Assembly: GCA_016787705.1 (NCBI GenBank)
Contig: JAEUTP010000008.1
Location: 186,001 to 250,000, forward strand
DNA from: Bacteroidia bacterium
Lineage (GTDB): Bacteria; Bacteroidota; Bacteroidia; B-17B0; Aurantibacillaceae
Direction of reading: 5' to 3'
DNA: 64,000 nt
This document shows positions 16,682 through 24,367 of the stretch, in pieces. Made by a program: the position numbers and the translations under genes. The notes below the pieces were generated by a model. That model saw only the letters and a list, made by a program, of their open reading frames with translations. It did not search any database and was not told where the DNA came from. Position 1 is the first letter of the stretch; each line of letters opens with the position of its first letter.

Positions 16682-17779
16682 ATGGTATTACTCAGTTTTA
16701 AAAAACCATTATCAACAAGATCTTTTTTATTTTCTTGTTTTTTGATTTTAAATTTTATTTCCAAAGGCCAATTAAGTTTAGAGAAAATTTTTAGCTATGC
16801 CCTTGACGGTAATATAACGGAAGTTCTTAAAACAATTGAGATAGATCCTTCGCAACACCTGTCAGCCAAAGATTCTACCATTAAAATAAAATTTGAAGAG
16901 CGTTTTAAATACAGCGCGGATAAAAGCAATTATCTTTCTTCCCGCAAATCGGCTATAGATAGTTTGTTATTTATCTATCACAATTACTGGCGGCTTTCAC
17001 TTTTAAATCCTTCTAAAAATTACGATGATCTTTTAAAGAAAGACCTTGTAAAATTTTTATCAGCTAAAAATAAATCTGCAAAAAAACTAACATCTAAATC
17101 AAACGACGATGATCTTAGTTCAGAACTAAAAAAATATATTTCCTCTACAGGACTCCACACCACTGGTTATGGCAATACCGGCAAGTTAAAAGATCTGTTG
17201 GTGTGGGCCACAGAAAAAGATACAACTTATAATTTTGAAATAAACGGGGAACACATAAGCGCCCGTGTTTTTTTAATGGATAAATTTATTACACTTGGTT
17301 GGGAAGAATATGCAACCCTTGATAAATTATACCCGGGCGGCTGGGCAACGCATGAAGCTTTGTACTGTGTAGAAAAAGCATACGATCTAAAAAGCGAAAA
17401 TTTTCTTATTAGTTACCTGGCACATGAGGGCAGGCATTTTGCAGATTATAAATTATTCCCTGAACTAGTTTCAACCGATCTTGAATACAGGGCTAAACTC
17501 ACAGAGTTGAGCATGGCAAATGAAACACTATTTACAACCATCCAGATCTTTATCATCAATGCAAATTATGAAAGTGATAATGATCACCAGGTTGCTAACT
17601 ATTGCGTTATTCGCGACCTTTCAAAACTTTTGTTTAAAACAGAATTTGAAAAGGATCTGACCAAATGGAAAACATTTAATGTTGAAATAATCCACACAGC
17701 TGCTGTACAGGCTTTAAATACAAATACAGGCGATCTTAAAAAAGAAGGAAAGGGAGTGAAGAAGTTTATAAAGAAATGA
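16682..17779 (+). CDS. Secreted protein with HExxH (HEGRH) zinc-protease motif
   Basis: A 365-aa protein from ATG 16682, chosen because the -7 box lies just upstream and it starts a signal peptide (hydrophobic core SFLFSCFLILNFI, cleavage after SKGQ). The middle is charged and helical. At about residues 248-252 it has HEGRH in the context YLAHEGRHFADY, the classic zincin HExxH. The glutamate-rich segment DLEYRAKLTEL some 20 residues later could supply the third ligand. I infer a secreted metalloprotease, but no known family is recognised. The C-terminus is basic. It converges on the reverse-transcriptase gene with 7 nt between stops. Confidence 0.65.
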   Translation: MVLLSFKKPLSTRSFLFSCFLILNFISKGQLSLEKIFSYALDGNITEVLKTIEIDPSQHLSAKDSTIKIKFEERFKYSADKSNYLSSRKSAIDSLLFIYHNYWRLSLLNPSKNYDDLLKKDLVKFLSAKNKSAKKLTSKSNDDDLSSELKKYISSTGLHTTGYGNTGKLKDLLVWATEKDTTYNFEINGEHISARVFLMDKFITLGWEEYATLDKLYPGGWATHEALYCVEKAYDLKSENFLISYLAHEGRHFADYKLFPELVSTDLEYRAKLTELSMANETLFTTIQIFIINANYESDNDHQVANYCVIRDLSKLLFKTEFEKDLTKWKTFNVEIIHTAAVQALNTNTGDLKKEGKGVKKFIKK

Positions 17780-17786
17780 ATCGTAA

Positions 17787-19226
17787 TTATTTTGTTTTCT
17801 TTTTCTTCAACTTTATTTCAGTTTTCCGTTTAATTGATTTGTTAAGATGTTTATATTGTTTTGAGTATTGTTTTTGGATTGTTTTATCTTCTGAATTAAT
17901 TTCATTTGCTCGTGTTGCGTAATAAATAAAATTATCCTTTCCTGATTGAGTAAATTTTTTTAGAAGTTTAGATTTGTAAACTCGTTTACCATCCCCATAC
18001 TTTCCAAATGCAATTGAAATTGCTTTTCTTACGCCATTTTTCATTGACGCATGATATTTAGACAAACTTGATGATCGAAGGTATACTTTATTTCCATCGA
18101 ATTCAAATCCTAAATATTGTAATTTTTTTATGTTACCCGATTCATTAGTAGCAACTATTTTTGTTCCCTCTTCACGAAAATTTATTATTTCTGTCTTATC
18201 ATTGAATTGAAGATTAATTTCTCGCAGAAATATTTCTGCTTTACTTTTGATCTCATCTTTATATTCTGCTTCAATAATAATAAGTAAATCATCGCTATAT
18301 CTAAAATAAACACCGCCTAATTTCGTAACTAAATTATACAACTTTCGATCAAAATCAATCATCGAGATATTTGCTAAAACAGCGCTTATTGGAGCTCCTT
18401 GGGGTATACCTCCACTTAAATCGTTGCTCTTTAAAAAAGAAGAATTGCTTTCAATAAGTTTTGCCCCCCTTATAAATTCTCTAAATTGCTTTGGTGTACA
18501 AAACCTATTTCTACTTTCATTAAAAAATGAAAAATCAGCAAAAATATCATCAAGCGTAGGTTTCGATACAAACTGAAATTCAGTAAGGTTTTTATATATT
18601 TTCAAATGATCGCTTGGTAATTCAGTAATTTCCGGATAGATATACTTTAGTGTTGCGACCCAATTTGAATATAAAACTTTGTGATTTATTTTATCGAAAA
18701 ATTTTGAAATATCAAAGGCTAGAGCAGTGCAATTTTTCCTGTCTTTAATTTCTTTAAAAGCCCCAAAAGCAAACTCAATATTACTAGCTTTTTCTTTAAG
18801 TTTTCGATAAGCAAGCACTGATTTATTAAACGATTCATTTTTTAAAATACCTTCATAACAATAATTTAAAATAGTTGAATACCATGAATATCGGAGAGCG
18901 TCAAAATGTGAAGCATAGCAAAGAGGTCTACTTTTTAGCGTTGTAACTCTATGACCAACGACTTCATCGAACTTATATCGAGGAACTTCTTTTGTGACTT
19001 TAATAAAAGGATAAAATCCGGACTTTAATAATTTATCAGAAGAATAAAAATCGCTTTTAAATCTAGCATTAAACTTTAATTCAAACTGCGCAGGATTATT
19101 TAATATCTGATCATCAAAACCGATTTTGTTATCAAAGTGAACATATTTGCGTTTGCCTTTTAGAAAAGTTTTACGTTCCTTTTCAATAAATTCAGTCCAC
19201 AATTTATTATACACTTCATTTTCCAT
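17787..19226 (-). CDS. Stand-alone reverse transcriptase, UG/DRT-like (defence candidate)
   Basis: A 479-aa reverse transcriptase with no intron-type maturase or endonuclease domain. The catalytic palm is complete: motif A AFDISKFFDKI (D172), motif B GGIPQGAPISAVLANI (272-287), motif C YSDD (310-313) and a YLGFEFDG motif (371-378). RT1-like SRPLCYASHFDALRYSWYS (99-117) and SVLAYRKL (136-143), with the C-terminal KLLKKFTQSGKDNFIYYATRA block, recall the 'unknown group'/DRT enzymes. The canonical retron NAxxH and VTG signatures are absent. The lysine-rich tail suits RNA binding. No second protein or effector is adjacent. The start at ATG 19226 lies 12 nt downstream of a strong hairpin, in a 128-nt array of hairpins likely to be its ncRNA. 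The exact DRT class is not assigned. Confidence 0.88.
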   Translation of the reverse strand: MENEVYNKLWTEFIEKERKTFLKGKRKYVHFDNKIGFDDQILNNPAQFELKFNARFKSDFYSSDKLLKSGFYPFIKVTKEVPRYKFDEVVGHRVTTLKSRPLCYASHFDALRYSWYSTILNYCYEGILKNESFNKSVLAYRKLKEKASNIEFAFGAFKEIKDRKNCTALAFDISKFFDKINHKVLYSNWVATLKYIYPEITELPSDHLKIYKNLTEFQFVSKPTLDDIFADFSFFNESRNRFCTPKQFREFIRGAKLIESNSSFLKSNDLSGGIPQGAPISAVLANISMIDFDRKLYNLVTKLGGVYFRYSDDLLIIIEAEYKDEIKSKAEIFLREINLQFNDKTEIINFREEGTKIVATNESGNIKKLQYLGFEFDGNKVYLRSSSLSKYHASMKNGVRKAISIAFGKYGDGKRVYKSKLLKKFTQSGKDNFIYYATRANEINSEDKTIQKQYSKQYKHLNKSIKRKTEIKLKKKKTK

Positions 19227-19238
19227 ATAATCGGTAAA

Positions 19239-19366
19239 GCTAAGAGGTCAGCCAGTGTTAGCATTAACCCCTTAGCGCAGATGAATTTTCATTCATCAAG
19301 TGAGCGAACTCACCGACCCAAGAACTTCCCTTGAGCATCAATTGATTCTCATCGCGTGAAAATCAA
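19239..19366 (-). ncRNA. Structured ncRNA candidate upstream of the reverse transcriptase
   Basis: On the RT strand five hairpins follow one another with 1-6 nt linkers. They are: 19342-19366, 9 bp TTGATTTTC/GAGAATCAA with one GU; 19317-19335, 6 bp CTCAAG/CTTGGG; 19299-19314, GTGAG/CTCAC closed by UUCG; 19280-19297, GATGAAT/ATTCATC closed by GAAA; and 19239-19276, a 12-bp stem GCTAAGGGGTTA/TGACCTCTTAGC with an inner 4-bp GCTA/TGGC stem and ACAC loop. UUCG and GNRA caps appear only on this strand, so the RNA is read with the RT. Single-RT DRT systems carry such an RNA just upstream as scaffold and template. The RNA's ends, promoter and template are unknown. Confidence 0.75.
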
Positions 19367-19518
19367 AACACTGAGTACTAACTTTGTAAAGCCAACCGAA
19401 ATGATTAACTTTGTGCTAACGTTCATCCTCTACTTGATATTATCAGGTGCGCAGGCATTAATTGGTGAGATATTAATAGATCATCAATTAATTGCGGAGG
19501 CGAATATTAACTGTTTCC

Positions 19519-19609
19519 CTTTTAATTTCTTAAAAGCTATTAAAGCTAGCAAATTAAACACTTCGGTTTTTCTTTGATTTTAAACAATCAACCTTAGTTT
19601 TCAACTAAG
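19519..19609 (-). other. Further hairpins upstream of the ncRNA core
   Basis: On the same strand, CTTTTAA-GAAA-TTAAAAG (19519-19536) is a 7-bp stem with a GNRA loop, and CTTAGTT-GAA-AACTAAG (19593-19609) and TTGATT-GTTTAA-AATCAA (19574-19591) form two more. They may belong to the 5' part of the same RNA. The stretch 19367-19518 between them holds only weak AT-rich palindromes. A longer hairpin lies at 19707-19739 and could end or insulate transcription. I find no clear TAnnTTTG promoter between 19240 and 19800. Confidence 0.45.
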
Positions 19610-19798
19610 TGAAAATTAAAAGAATCTAAAACGTAAATCTACAAACTAAAACTTTTGAAAACTTTCTTATCATTTACAGATTAGCTACGCTGATCTCGGT
19701 ATTAGGGCGTTGCAAATAAAAAGTCCTTTTTGCTAACGCAAAACCGGCTTTTTTTGCTTTCTAGCTTGCAAGAATAAATTCTTTCTCGTGCAGAAACA

Positions 19799-19830
19799 AA
19801 AAAAGCCTTTCACTTCGTGAAAGACTTTTT
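19799..19830 (-). terminator. Intrinsic terminator of tRNA-Pro
   Basis: Read on the - strand, AGTCTTTCAC/GTGAAAGGCT form a 10-bp stem with a GAA-type loop followed by seven T. It begins about 6 nt after the tRNA 3' end and should prevent read-through into the RT region. Confidence 0.85.
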
Positions 19831-19835
19831 ATTTG

Positions 19836-19909
19836 TCGGGGTGGCCAGATTCGAACTGACGACCTCTTGCTCCCAAAGCAAGCGCGATACCGGGCTACGC
19901 TACACCCCG
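19836..19909 (-). tRNA. tRNA-Pro (UGG)
   Basis: 74 nt that fold as a cloverleaf: acceptor stem CGGGGTG/CACCCCG, D-arm GCGTAGCCCGGTATCGC, anticodon stem CTTGC/GCAAG with loop TTTGGGA (anticodon TGG), short variable loop, and T-arm with TTCGAAT. CCA is not encoded. It reads UGG, so it decodes proline codons. It stands between the divergent guaA and the RT locus. Confidence 0.95.
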
Positions 19910-19937
19910 CAGTGTACGTCTCAAAAAATTGAGAGTG

Positions 19938-19967
19938 CAAATATACATATTTTTTAATTCTTTCAAA
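19938..19967 (-). promoter_or_regulatory. Promoter of tRNA-Pro
   Basis: On the - strand TTTG (19964-19967), an 18-nt spacer and TATATTTG (19938-19945) match the Bacteroidota -33/-7 consensus. Transcription would start about 25 nt before the tRNA. Confidence 0.8.
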
Positions 19968-20052
19968 AAAACCGGGCATTTTTCTTAAATAATGTTTATC
20001 CCTTGGTTTTCAAGGTTTACTGGGATAAAATTTAATTGTATTTTTGCCTACT

Positions 20053-21582
20053 ATGCAAGAACAGATCCTTATTTTAGATTTTGGTTCACAATTTACCCAG
20101 CTTATTGCCCGCCGTTTGCGCGAATTAAACGTTTATTGCGAGATCCATCCATACAACAAAATTCCTCAAATTACTTCCGATATTAAAGGTGTTATTCTTT
20201 CAGGAAGCCCGCACAGTGTGCGCCAGGAGAATCCCCTAAAGCCCGATCTTAGCAATATTAAAGGTAAACTGCCCTTGCTTGGCGTATGCTACGGCGCACA
20301 ATTCTTAGCTCATTTTTATGGTGGAGAGGTGGGTAAATCCAACTCCCGCGAATATGGTCGTGCGCACCTCGAAATTAAAGATAAAAATGCAAAAATGTTC
20401 AAGGATATTTCTGACGATTCGGTTGTATGGATGAGCCATGCCGATACGATCTTAAAAATTCCTGATAACTATAAAATTACTGCCAGCACGCACGATGTAA
20501 AGATAGCCGCCTACGCTATTGAAGGCGAAGAAACACATGCGCTTCAATTTCACCCGGAAGTATATCACACAGACGAAGGCACGAAAATTTTAAAGAACTT
20601 TGTTTACGGTATCTGCGGCTGCAAAGGCTTGTGGACCTCTGATTCATTTATTGACACCACCATTGCCGATCTTAAAAAGAAATTAGGCAACGATAAAGTA
20701 GTGCTGGGGCTTTCAGGAGGCGTGGATTCAAGTGTTTCGGCCGTGCTTTTAAATAAAGCTATTGGCAAAAACCTGTTTTGCATTTTTGTGGATAACGGTT
20801 TATTGCGCAAGAACGAATTTGAACAGGTTTTAGAATCTTATAAGCATATGGGCCTTAACGTTAAAGGTGTAAATGCAAAAGATAAATTCTACTCCGCCCT
20901 TGCAGGATTAAGTGATCCTGAGCAAAAGCGCAAAGCTATTGGTAAAGTTTTTATTGATGTGTTTGATGAAGAATCGCAGCGAATTGAAGACGTAAAATGG
21001 TTAGCGCAAGGCACTATTTACCCGGATGTTATTGAAAGCTTAAGCGTAAACGGCCCAAGCCATACCATTAAATCGCATCATAATGTGGGCGGGTTACCGG
21101 CTTATATGAAATTAAAAATTGTTGAACCGCTTCGTTCTTTATTTAAAGATGAAGTGCGCCGCGCCGGTAAAGCTTTAAACATGGATGAAAGCCTGTTAGG
21201 CCGCCACCCTTTTCCCGGTCCGGGTTTGGCAATTCGTATCCTCGGAGATATTACTCCCGAAAAAGTACAAATTGTACAGGATGTAGATGCTATTTTTATT
21301 GAAGGATTAAAATCTCACAATTTATATAATACTGTTTGGCAAGCTGGTGCCATTTTATTGAACGTACAAAGTGTTGGTGTTATGGGCGATGAACGTACTT
21401 ACGAAAATGCGGTTGCTTTACGCGCGGTATCTTCAACCGATGGTATGACGGCAGATTGGGTGCATTTACCTTATGAGTTTCTTGCAAAAATGAGCAACGA
21501 AATTATTAATAAAGTAAAAGGCGTTAACCGCGTTGTGTACGATATTAGCTCTAAACCACCGGCAACTATTGAGTGGGAATAA
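20053..21582 (+). CDS. guaA: GMP synthase (glutamine-hydrolysing)
   Basis: A 509-aa enzyme converting XMP, glutamine and ATP to GMP. ATG 20053 is preferred over an in-frame TTG at 20044. The N-terminal class I amidotransferase has the nucleophile loop [11 protein letters not shown] and a late HPEVYHT (His-Glu of the triad). The ATP-pyrophosphatase domain shows the P-loop [13 protein letters not shown] near residues 215-227. The C-terminal dimerisation domain carries [16 protein letters not shown], and the end is KPPATIEWE, universal for GuaA. Length is normal. A TATTTTTG -7 box at 20039-20046 ends 6 nt before the start, so the leader is almost absent. Confidence 0.97.
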   Translation: MQEQILILDFGSQFTQLIARRLRELNVYCEIHPYNKIPQITSDIKGVILSGSPHSVRQENPLKPDLSNIKGKLPLLGVCYGAQFLAHFYGGEVGKSNSREYGRAHLEIKDKNAKMFKDISDDSVVWMSHADTILKIPDNYKITASTHDVKIAAYAIEGEETHALQFHPEVYHTDEGTKILKNFVYGICGCKGLWTSDSFIDTTIADLKKKLGNDKVVLGLSGGVDSSVSAVLLNKAIGKNLFCIFVDNGLLRKNEFEQVLESYKHMGLNVKGVNAKDKFYSALAGLSDPEQKRKAIGKVFIDVFDEESQRIEDVKWLAQGTIYPDVIESLSVNGPSHTIKSHHNVGGLPAYMKLKIVEPLRSLFKDEVRRAGKALNMDESLLGRHPFPGPGLAIRILGDITPEKVQIVQDVDAIFIEGLKSHNLYNTVWQAGAILLNVQSVGVMGDERTYENAVALRAVSSTDGMTADWVHLPYEFLAKMSNEIINKVKGVNRVVYDISSKPPATIEWE

Positions 21583-21622
21583 TGATTAAGATTTTTGATT
21601 TAAGATATAAGTTTTAGGATTA

Positions 21623-23323
21623 ATGATTAAAAATACATTTAAAAAATATTGCTTGTCTTGCGTCCTGTGTCTTGCATCTTTTATCTTTTTTGGCCAAACC
21701 AAATCAACCAACATTCAAAATTTTGATGGTAAAAGCTATTATATTCATAAAGTAGAAAAAGGACAAAGTTTATACTCTATCACCAAATTATACAATGTTG
21801 GTTTGGATGAATTATATGTTGTAAACCCCGAATTAAAAGATGGTGTTAAAGCCGGCCAGGAAATAAAAATACCTACAGGTTATGCAAGTGGTAAACCACT
21901 GCCAACAAGTACAACATCTGTAAGCACATCTGTTGCAGTTTCTTCTAATCCCGATACATCACGTTTTTTTACTTACAAGGTTTTAAAAGGCGAAACAGTT
22001 TATGCTATTACCAAAAAATTTAATTTAACCGAATCGCAATTAAACTCTTTTAATCCAGGCCTATCTGTTACAGGTTTAAAAGAAGGTCAGGTTATTGCCA
22101 TAAGCGAAAAAAATAAAAAGAAAATTGGTAATACAACTTACGTTGGTACTTCTACTGTAACAACTACAAGTATCGACACCTCAAGATCAAAAGTAACTAC
22201 TAAACCTACAAAAAGCAGTTATAACATTGCATTGGTACTGCCATTTAAATTGGATCAAACTTTAGCTTTAGATGTTGCTATTCTTGCCAAAAACAAAACA
22301 AGCTTTCCTGTAGTTTCTTCTTACGCCGTTGATTTTTACTTGGGATTTAAAAGTGCTATTGATTCGTTAAGCGGAAAAGGTTTTGAAATTAATTTAGAGT
22401 TGTATGATGAAGATGAAAAGGATTCGTTAAAACACACACAATTATTGAGTGATCTTAAAACAAAACAAATTGATTTTATTTTTGGTCCGCTATACGCAAA
22501 CGGCTTTAAATCTATTGGGCAAAAAGCAAAAGAATTAAACATCCCTATCATTACACCCATTACACAACAAAATAAAATGTTGTTTAATAATGTATATGCA
22601 TCAAAAACAAATCCTTCGCAATTTACTTTGTTAGAAAGTCTTGCAGATTATTGCATTGATTCACTTGTAAAAGATAACGCAAAAATATTTTTAGTTTCAG
22701 CTTTTCAAAAAGATGCAAAAGAAGCTGGTTATGTAGCTGCTTTTAAAAAATATTATAATGAAAAACAAAAATCACTTGGTAAAACTGCAAAAGATACTGT
22801 AACTGTGGTAAAAGGTTTAGCAGAAATTAAAAACGGATATATGCCAAATGCAAAAAACATAATAATTGCATTAAGTACCAACCAGGTTTTTATTGCCGAT
22901 TTTACAACGCAGCTTGCTGTTTTCTCTGAGAAGAAAGATATTACACTATGCGGCTGGGAAACTATGACTACCATTGATAATATTGACCAGGAATACTTAA
23001 ACCAATTACATTTTACCTTTCCAAATCAGTATAATTTAAACAACATGAGTGCTTATGCAGGTTTAATTGATAACTATAAAAATTACATGGCCACCTACCC
23101 AACCGAATTTTATTTTATTGGCAACGATATTGCAACCTATTATTTAAAGAATTTAAAAGAATGGGGACCAAATTTTGTATTCAACCTCAACAATCTTGCT
23201 TCTGAAACCAATTACATGCGTTTTAAATTTTATCGTCCTGATAACACTACCGGTTTTGATAATCGTGGCGTGTATATTTTTAAATACGACGATTACAAAT
23301 TGCAAAAAACCGGATGGAAATAA
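21623..23323 (+). CDS. LysM protein with periplasmic binding protein-like domain
   Basis: A 566-aa exported protein. After a signal peptide with several cysteines come two LysM motifs (about 38-84: KVEKGQSLYSITKLYNV; about 113-160: KVLKGETVYAITKKFNL), which bind peptidoglycan. A Thr/Ser-rich linker leads to a C-terminal type I periplasmic-binding fold from about 190 (NIALVLPFKLDQT, IDFIFGPLYANG, YFIGNDIATYYL), as in LivJ/amino-acid-binding-like Bacteroidota proteins. It may be a wall-anchored sensor or binding protein. The coding end overlaps hemF by 10 nt. The 5' flank and signal region resemble dispersed repeats (see findings). Confidence 0.9.
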   Translation: MIKNTFKKYCLSCVLCLASFIFFGQTKSTNIQNFDGKSYYIHKVEKGQSLYSITKLYNVGLDELYVVNPELKDGVKAGQEIKIPTGYASGKPLPTSTTSVSTSVAVSSNPDTSRFFTYKVLKGETVYAITKKFNLTESQLNSFNPGLSVTGLKEGQVIAISEKNKKKIGNTTYVGTSTVTTTSIDTSRSKVTTKPTKSSYNIALVLPFKLDQTLALDVAILAKNKTSFPVVSSYAVDFYLGFKSAIDSLSGKGFEINLELYDEDEKDSLKHTQLLSDLKTKQIDFIFGPLYANGFKSIGQKAKELNIPIITPITQQNKMLFNNVYASKTNPSQFTLLESLADYCIDSLVKDNAKIFLVSAFQKDAKEAGYVAAFKKYYNEKQKSLGKTAKDTVTVVKGLAEIKNGYMPNAKNIIIALSTNQVFIADFTTQLAVFSEKKDITLCGWETMTTIDNIDQEYLNQLHFTFPNQYNLNNMSAYAGLIDNYKNYMATYPTEFYFIGNDIATYYLKNLKEWGPNFVFNLNNLASETNYMRFKFYRPDNTTGFDNRGVYIFKYDDYKLQKTGWK

Positions 23324-24261
23324 ATAAAGAAACCATTACAACATGGTTGAAGAATTTACAGGATGATATCTGCTCTTCATTAGAGCGAGCTGACGGACAA
23401 TCAAAATTTATTGAAGAGAACTGGACCCGCGCTGAAGGCGGTGGCGGAAGAACACGTATTATTAAAAACGGAAATGTAATTGAAAAAGGTGGTGTTTTAT
23501 TCAGCGCTGTAAGTGGCGATGCACCAGACTTTTTATTTAAGGAAGGTGAGCACTCAGCCTCACCTCTGCCCTCTCTAAAGGAGAGGGAGCAAAAACCTCA
23601 ATTTTTTGCAACAGGTGTTTCTATTGTTATTCATCCTAAAAGCCCTATGGTGCCGATCATTCATATGAACATCCGTTATTTTGAAATGGATGGAAATATA
23701 AAATGGCTTGGTGGCGGTATTGATCTGACGCCACATTATATTGTTGATGAAGATGCTAAATTTTTTCACACTAAGTTAAAAGCCGTTTGTGATAATCATA
23801 ATTCATCTTATTATGCAAAATTTAAAAAGTGGGCCGATGATTATTTTTACATTAATCACCGTAAAGAAACCCGTGGTATTGGCGGTATCTTTTTTGACCG
23901 TTTAAATAAAGATGCTGAATCCGATAGCTATCGGATGAATTTTGAACAAAATTTTGCATTTTGGCAGGACGTTGGGAAAGCTTTTGCACCAATATATACA
24001 GAGCTAATTGCAAGAAATAAAAATAAATCGTTTACCGAAAAAAATAAAGACTGGCAGCTTTTACGCCGCGGCCGTTATGTAGAATTTAATTTGGTTTATG
24101 ATAAAGGCACTAAATTTGGTTTAGAGACAAATGGCCGTATTGAATCTATTTTAATGAGCCTTCCAAAAATGGCCGGATGGGAATACGATTTTAAACCGGA
24201 AAAAAATTCTGAAGAAGAAAGAACGCTTTCTTTATTGAAAAAAGGAATTGACTGGGTTTAA
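23314..24261 (+). CDS. hemF: Oxygen-dependent coproporphyrinogen III oxidase
   Basis: A 315-aa enzyme of haem synthesis that decarboxylates coproporphyrinogen III using O2. It has AEGGGGRTRIIKNGNVIEKGG, FFATGVSIVIHPKSPMVPIIHMNIRYFE (in part), WLGGGIDLTPHYI, HRKETRGIGGIFFD and RGRYVEFNLVYDKGTKFGL, all family signatures. About 15 residues (near 79-94, EHSASPLPSLKEREQK) sit between the glycine-rich part and FFATG where homologues have little, and the DNA there is a palindromic repeat. A second palindrome at 23919-23936 encodes a variable loop. The start overlaps the LysM gene. Confidence 0.96.
   Translation: MEINKETITTWLKNLQDDICSSLERADGQSKFIEENWTRAEGGGGRTRIIKNGNVIEKGGVLFSAVSGDAPDFLFKEGEHSASPLPSLKEREQKPQFFATGVSIVIHPKSPMVPIIHMNIRYFEMDGNIKWLGGGIDLTPHYIVDEDAKFFHTKLKAVCDNHNSSYYAKFKKWADDYFYINHRKETRGIGGIFFDRLNKDAESDSYRMNFEQNFAFWQDVGKAFAPIYTELIARNKNKSFTEKNKDWQLLRRGRYVEFNLVYDKGTKFGLETNGRIESILMSLPKMAGWEYDFKPEKNSEEERTLSLLKKGIDWV
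23550..23590. repeat. Palindromic repeat inside hemF
   Basis: The core CCCTCTC (23569-23575) pairs with GAGAGGG (23581-23587) as a hairpin, preceded by a CTCAGCCTCACCTC stretch. It resembles the dispersed pyrimidine/purine hairpins found elsewhere in the window (29596, 42650, 61509, 61583). Here it lies in frame in a coding gene. Confidence 0.7.
23919..23936. repeat. Perfect 18-bp palindrome in hemF
   Basis: ATCCGATAG followed by its exact reverse complement CTATCGGAT. It lies in the codons for a variable loop (AESDSYRM) of HemF, and the core CCGATAGCTATCGG is symmetric to the base. It is possibly a genome-wide iterated palindrome. Confidence 0.75.
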
Positions 24262-24367
24262 TACCTTGGATAGATTTTACCTTTCTTTAAATTTCACAAT
24301 AGTATATTCTGGTTTTTTTATTTAAATTTTACGTAAATTAGTAATATTAACATAAAATACTCTTCTC

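Noticed and set aside
17787..19226. Group II intron RT
   Set aside because: No maturase X domain, no HNH endonuclease and no domain V-like RNA element downstream.
19356..19577. 73-codon + strand frame beside the RT, as an ordinary gene
   Set aside because: It lies antisense to the hairpin array, has no ribosome site or promoter and begins with GTG. Its hydrophobic middle is noted as a possible cDNA-coded product but not called as a CDS.
17787..19620. Canonical retron
   Set aside because: The RT lacks the NAxxH and VTG signatures, and I see no clear a1/a2 pair enclosing an msr-msd. A DRT-type system fits better, though a divergent retron cannot be fully excluded.
19761..19979. - strand frame across tRNA-Pro
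   Set aside because: It covers the tRNA and its terminator; it is an artefact of the tRNA sequence.
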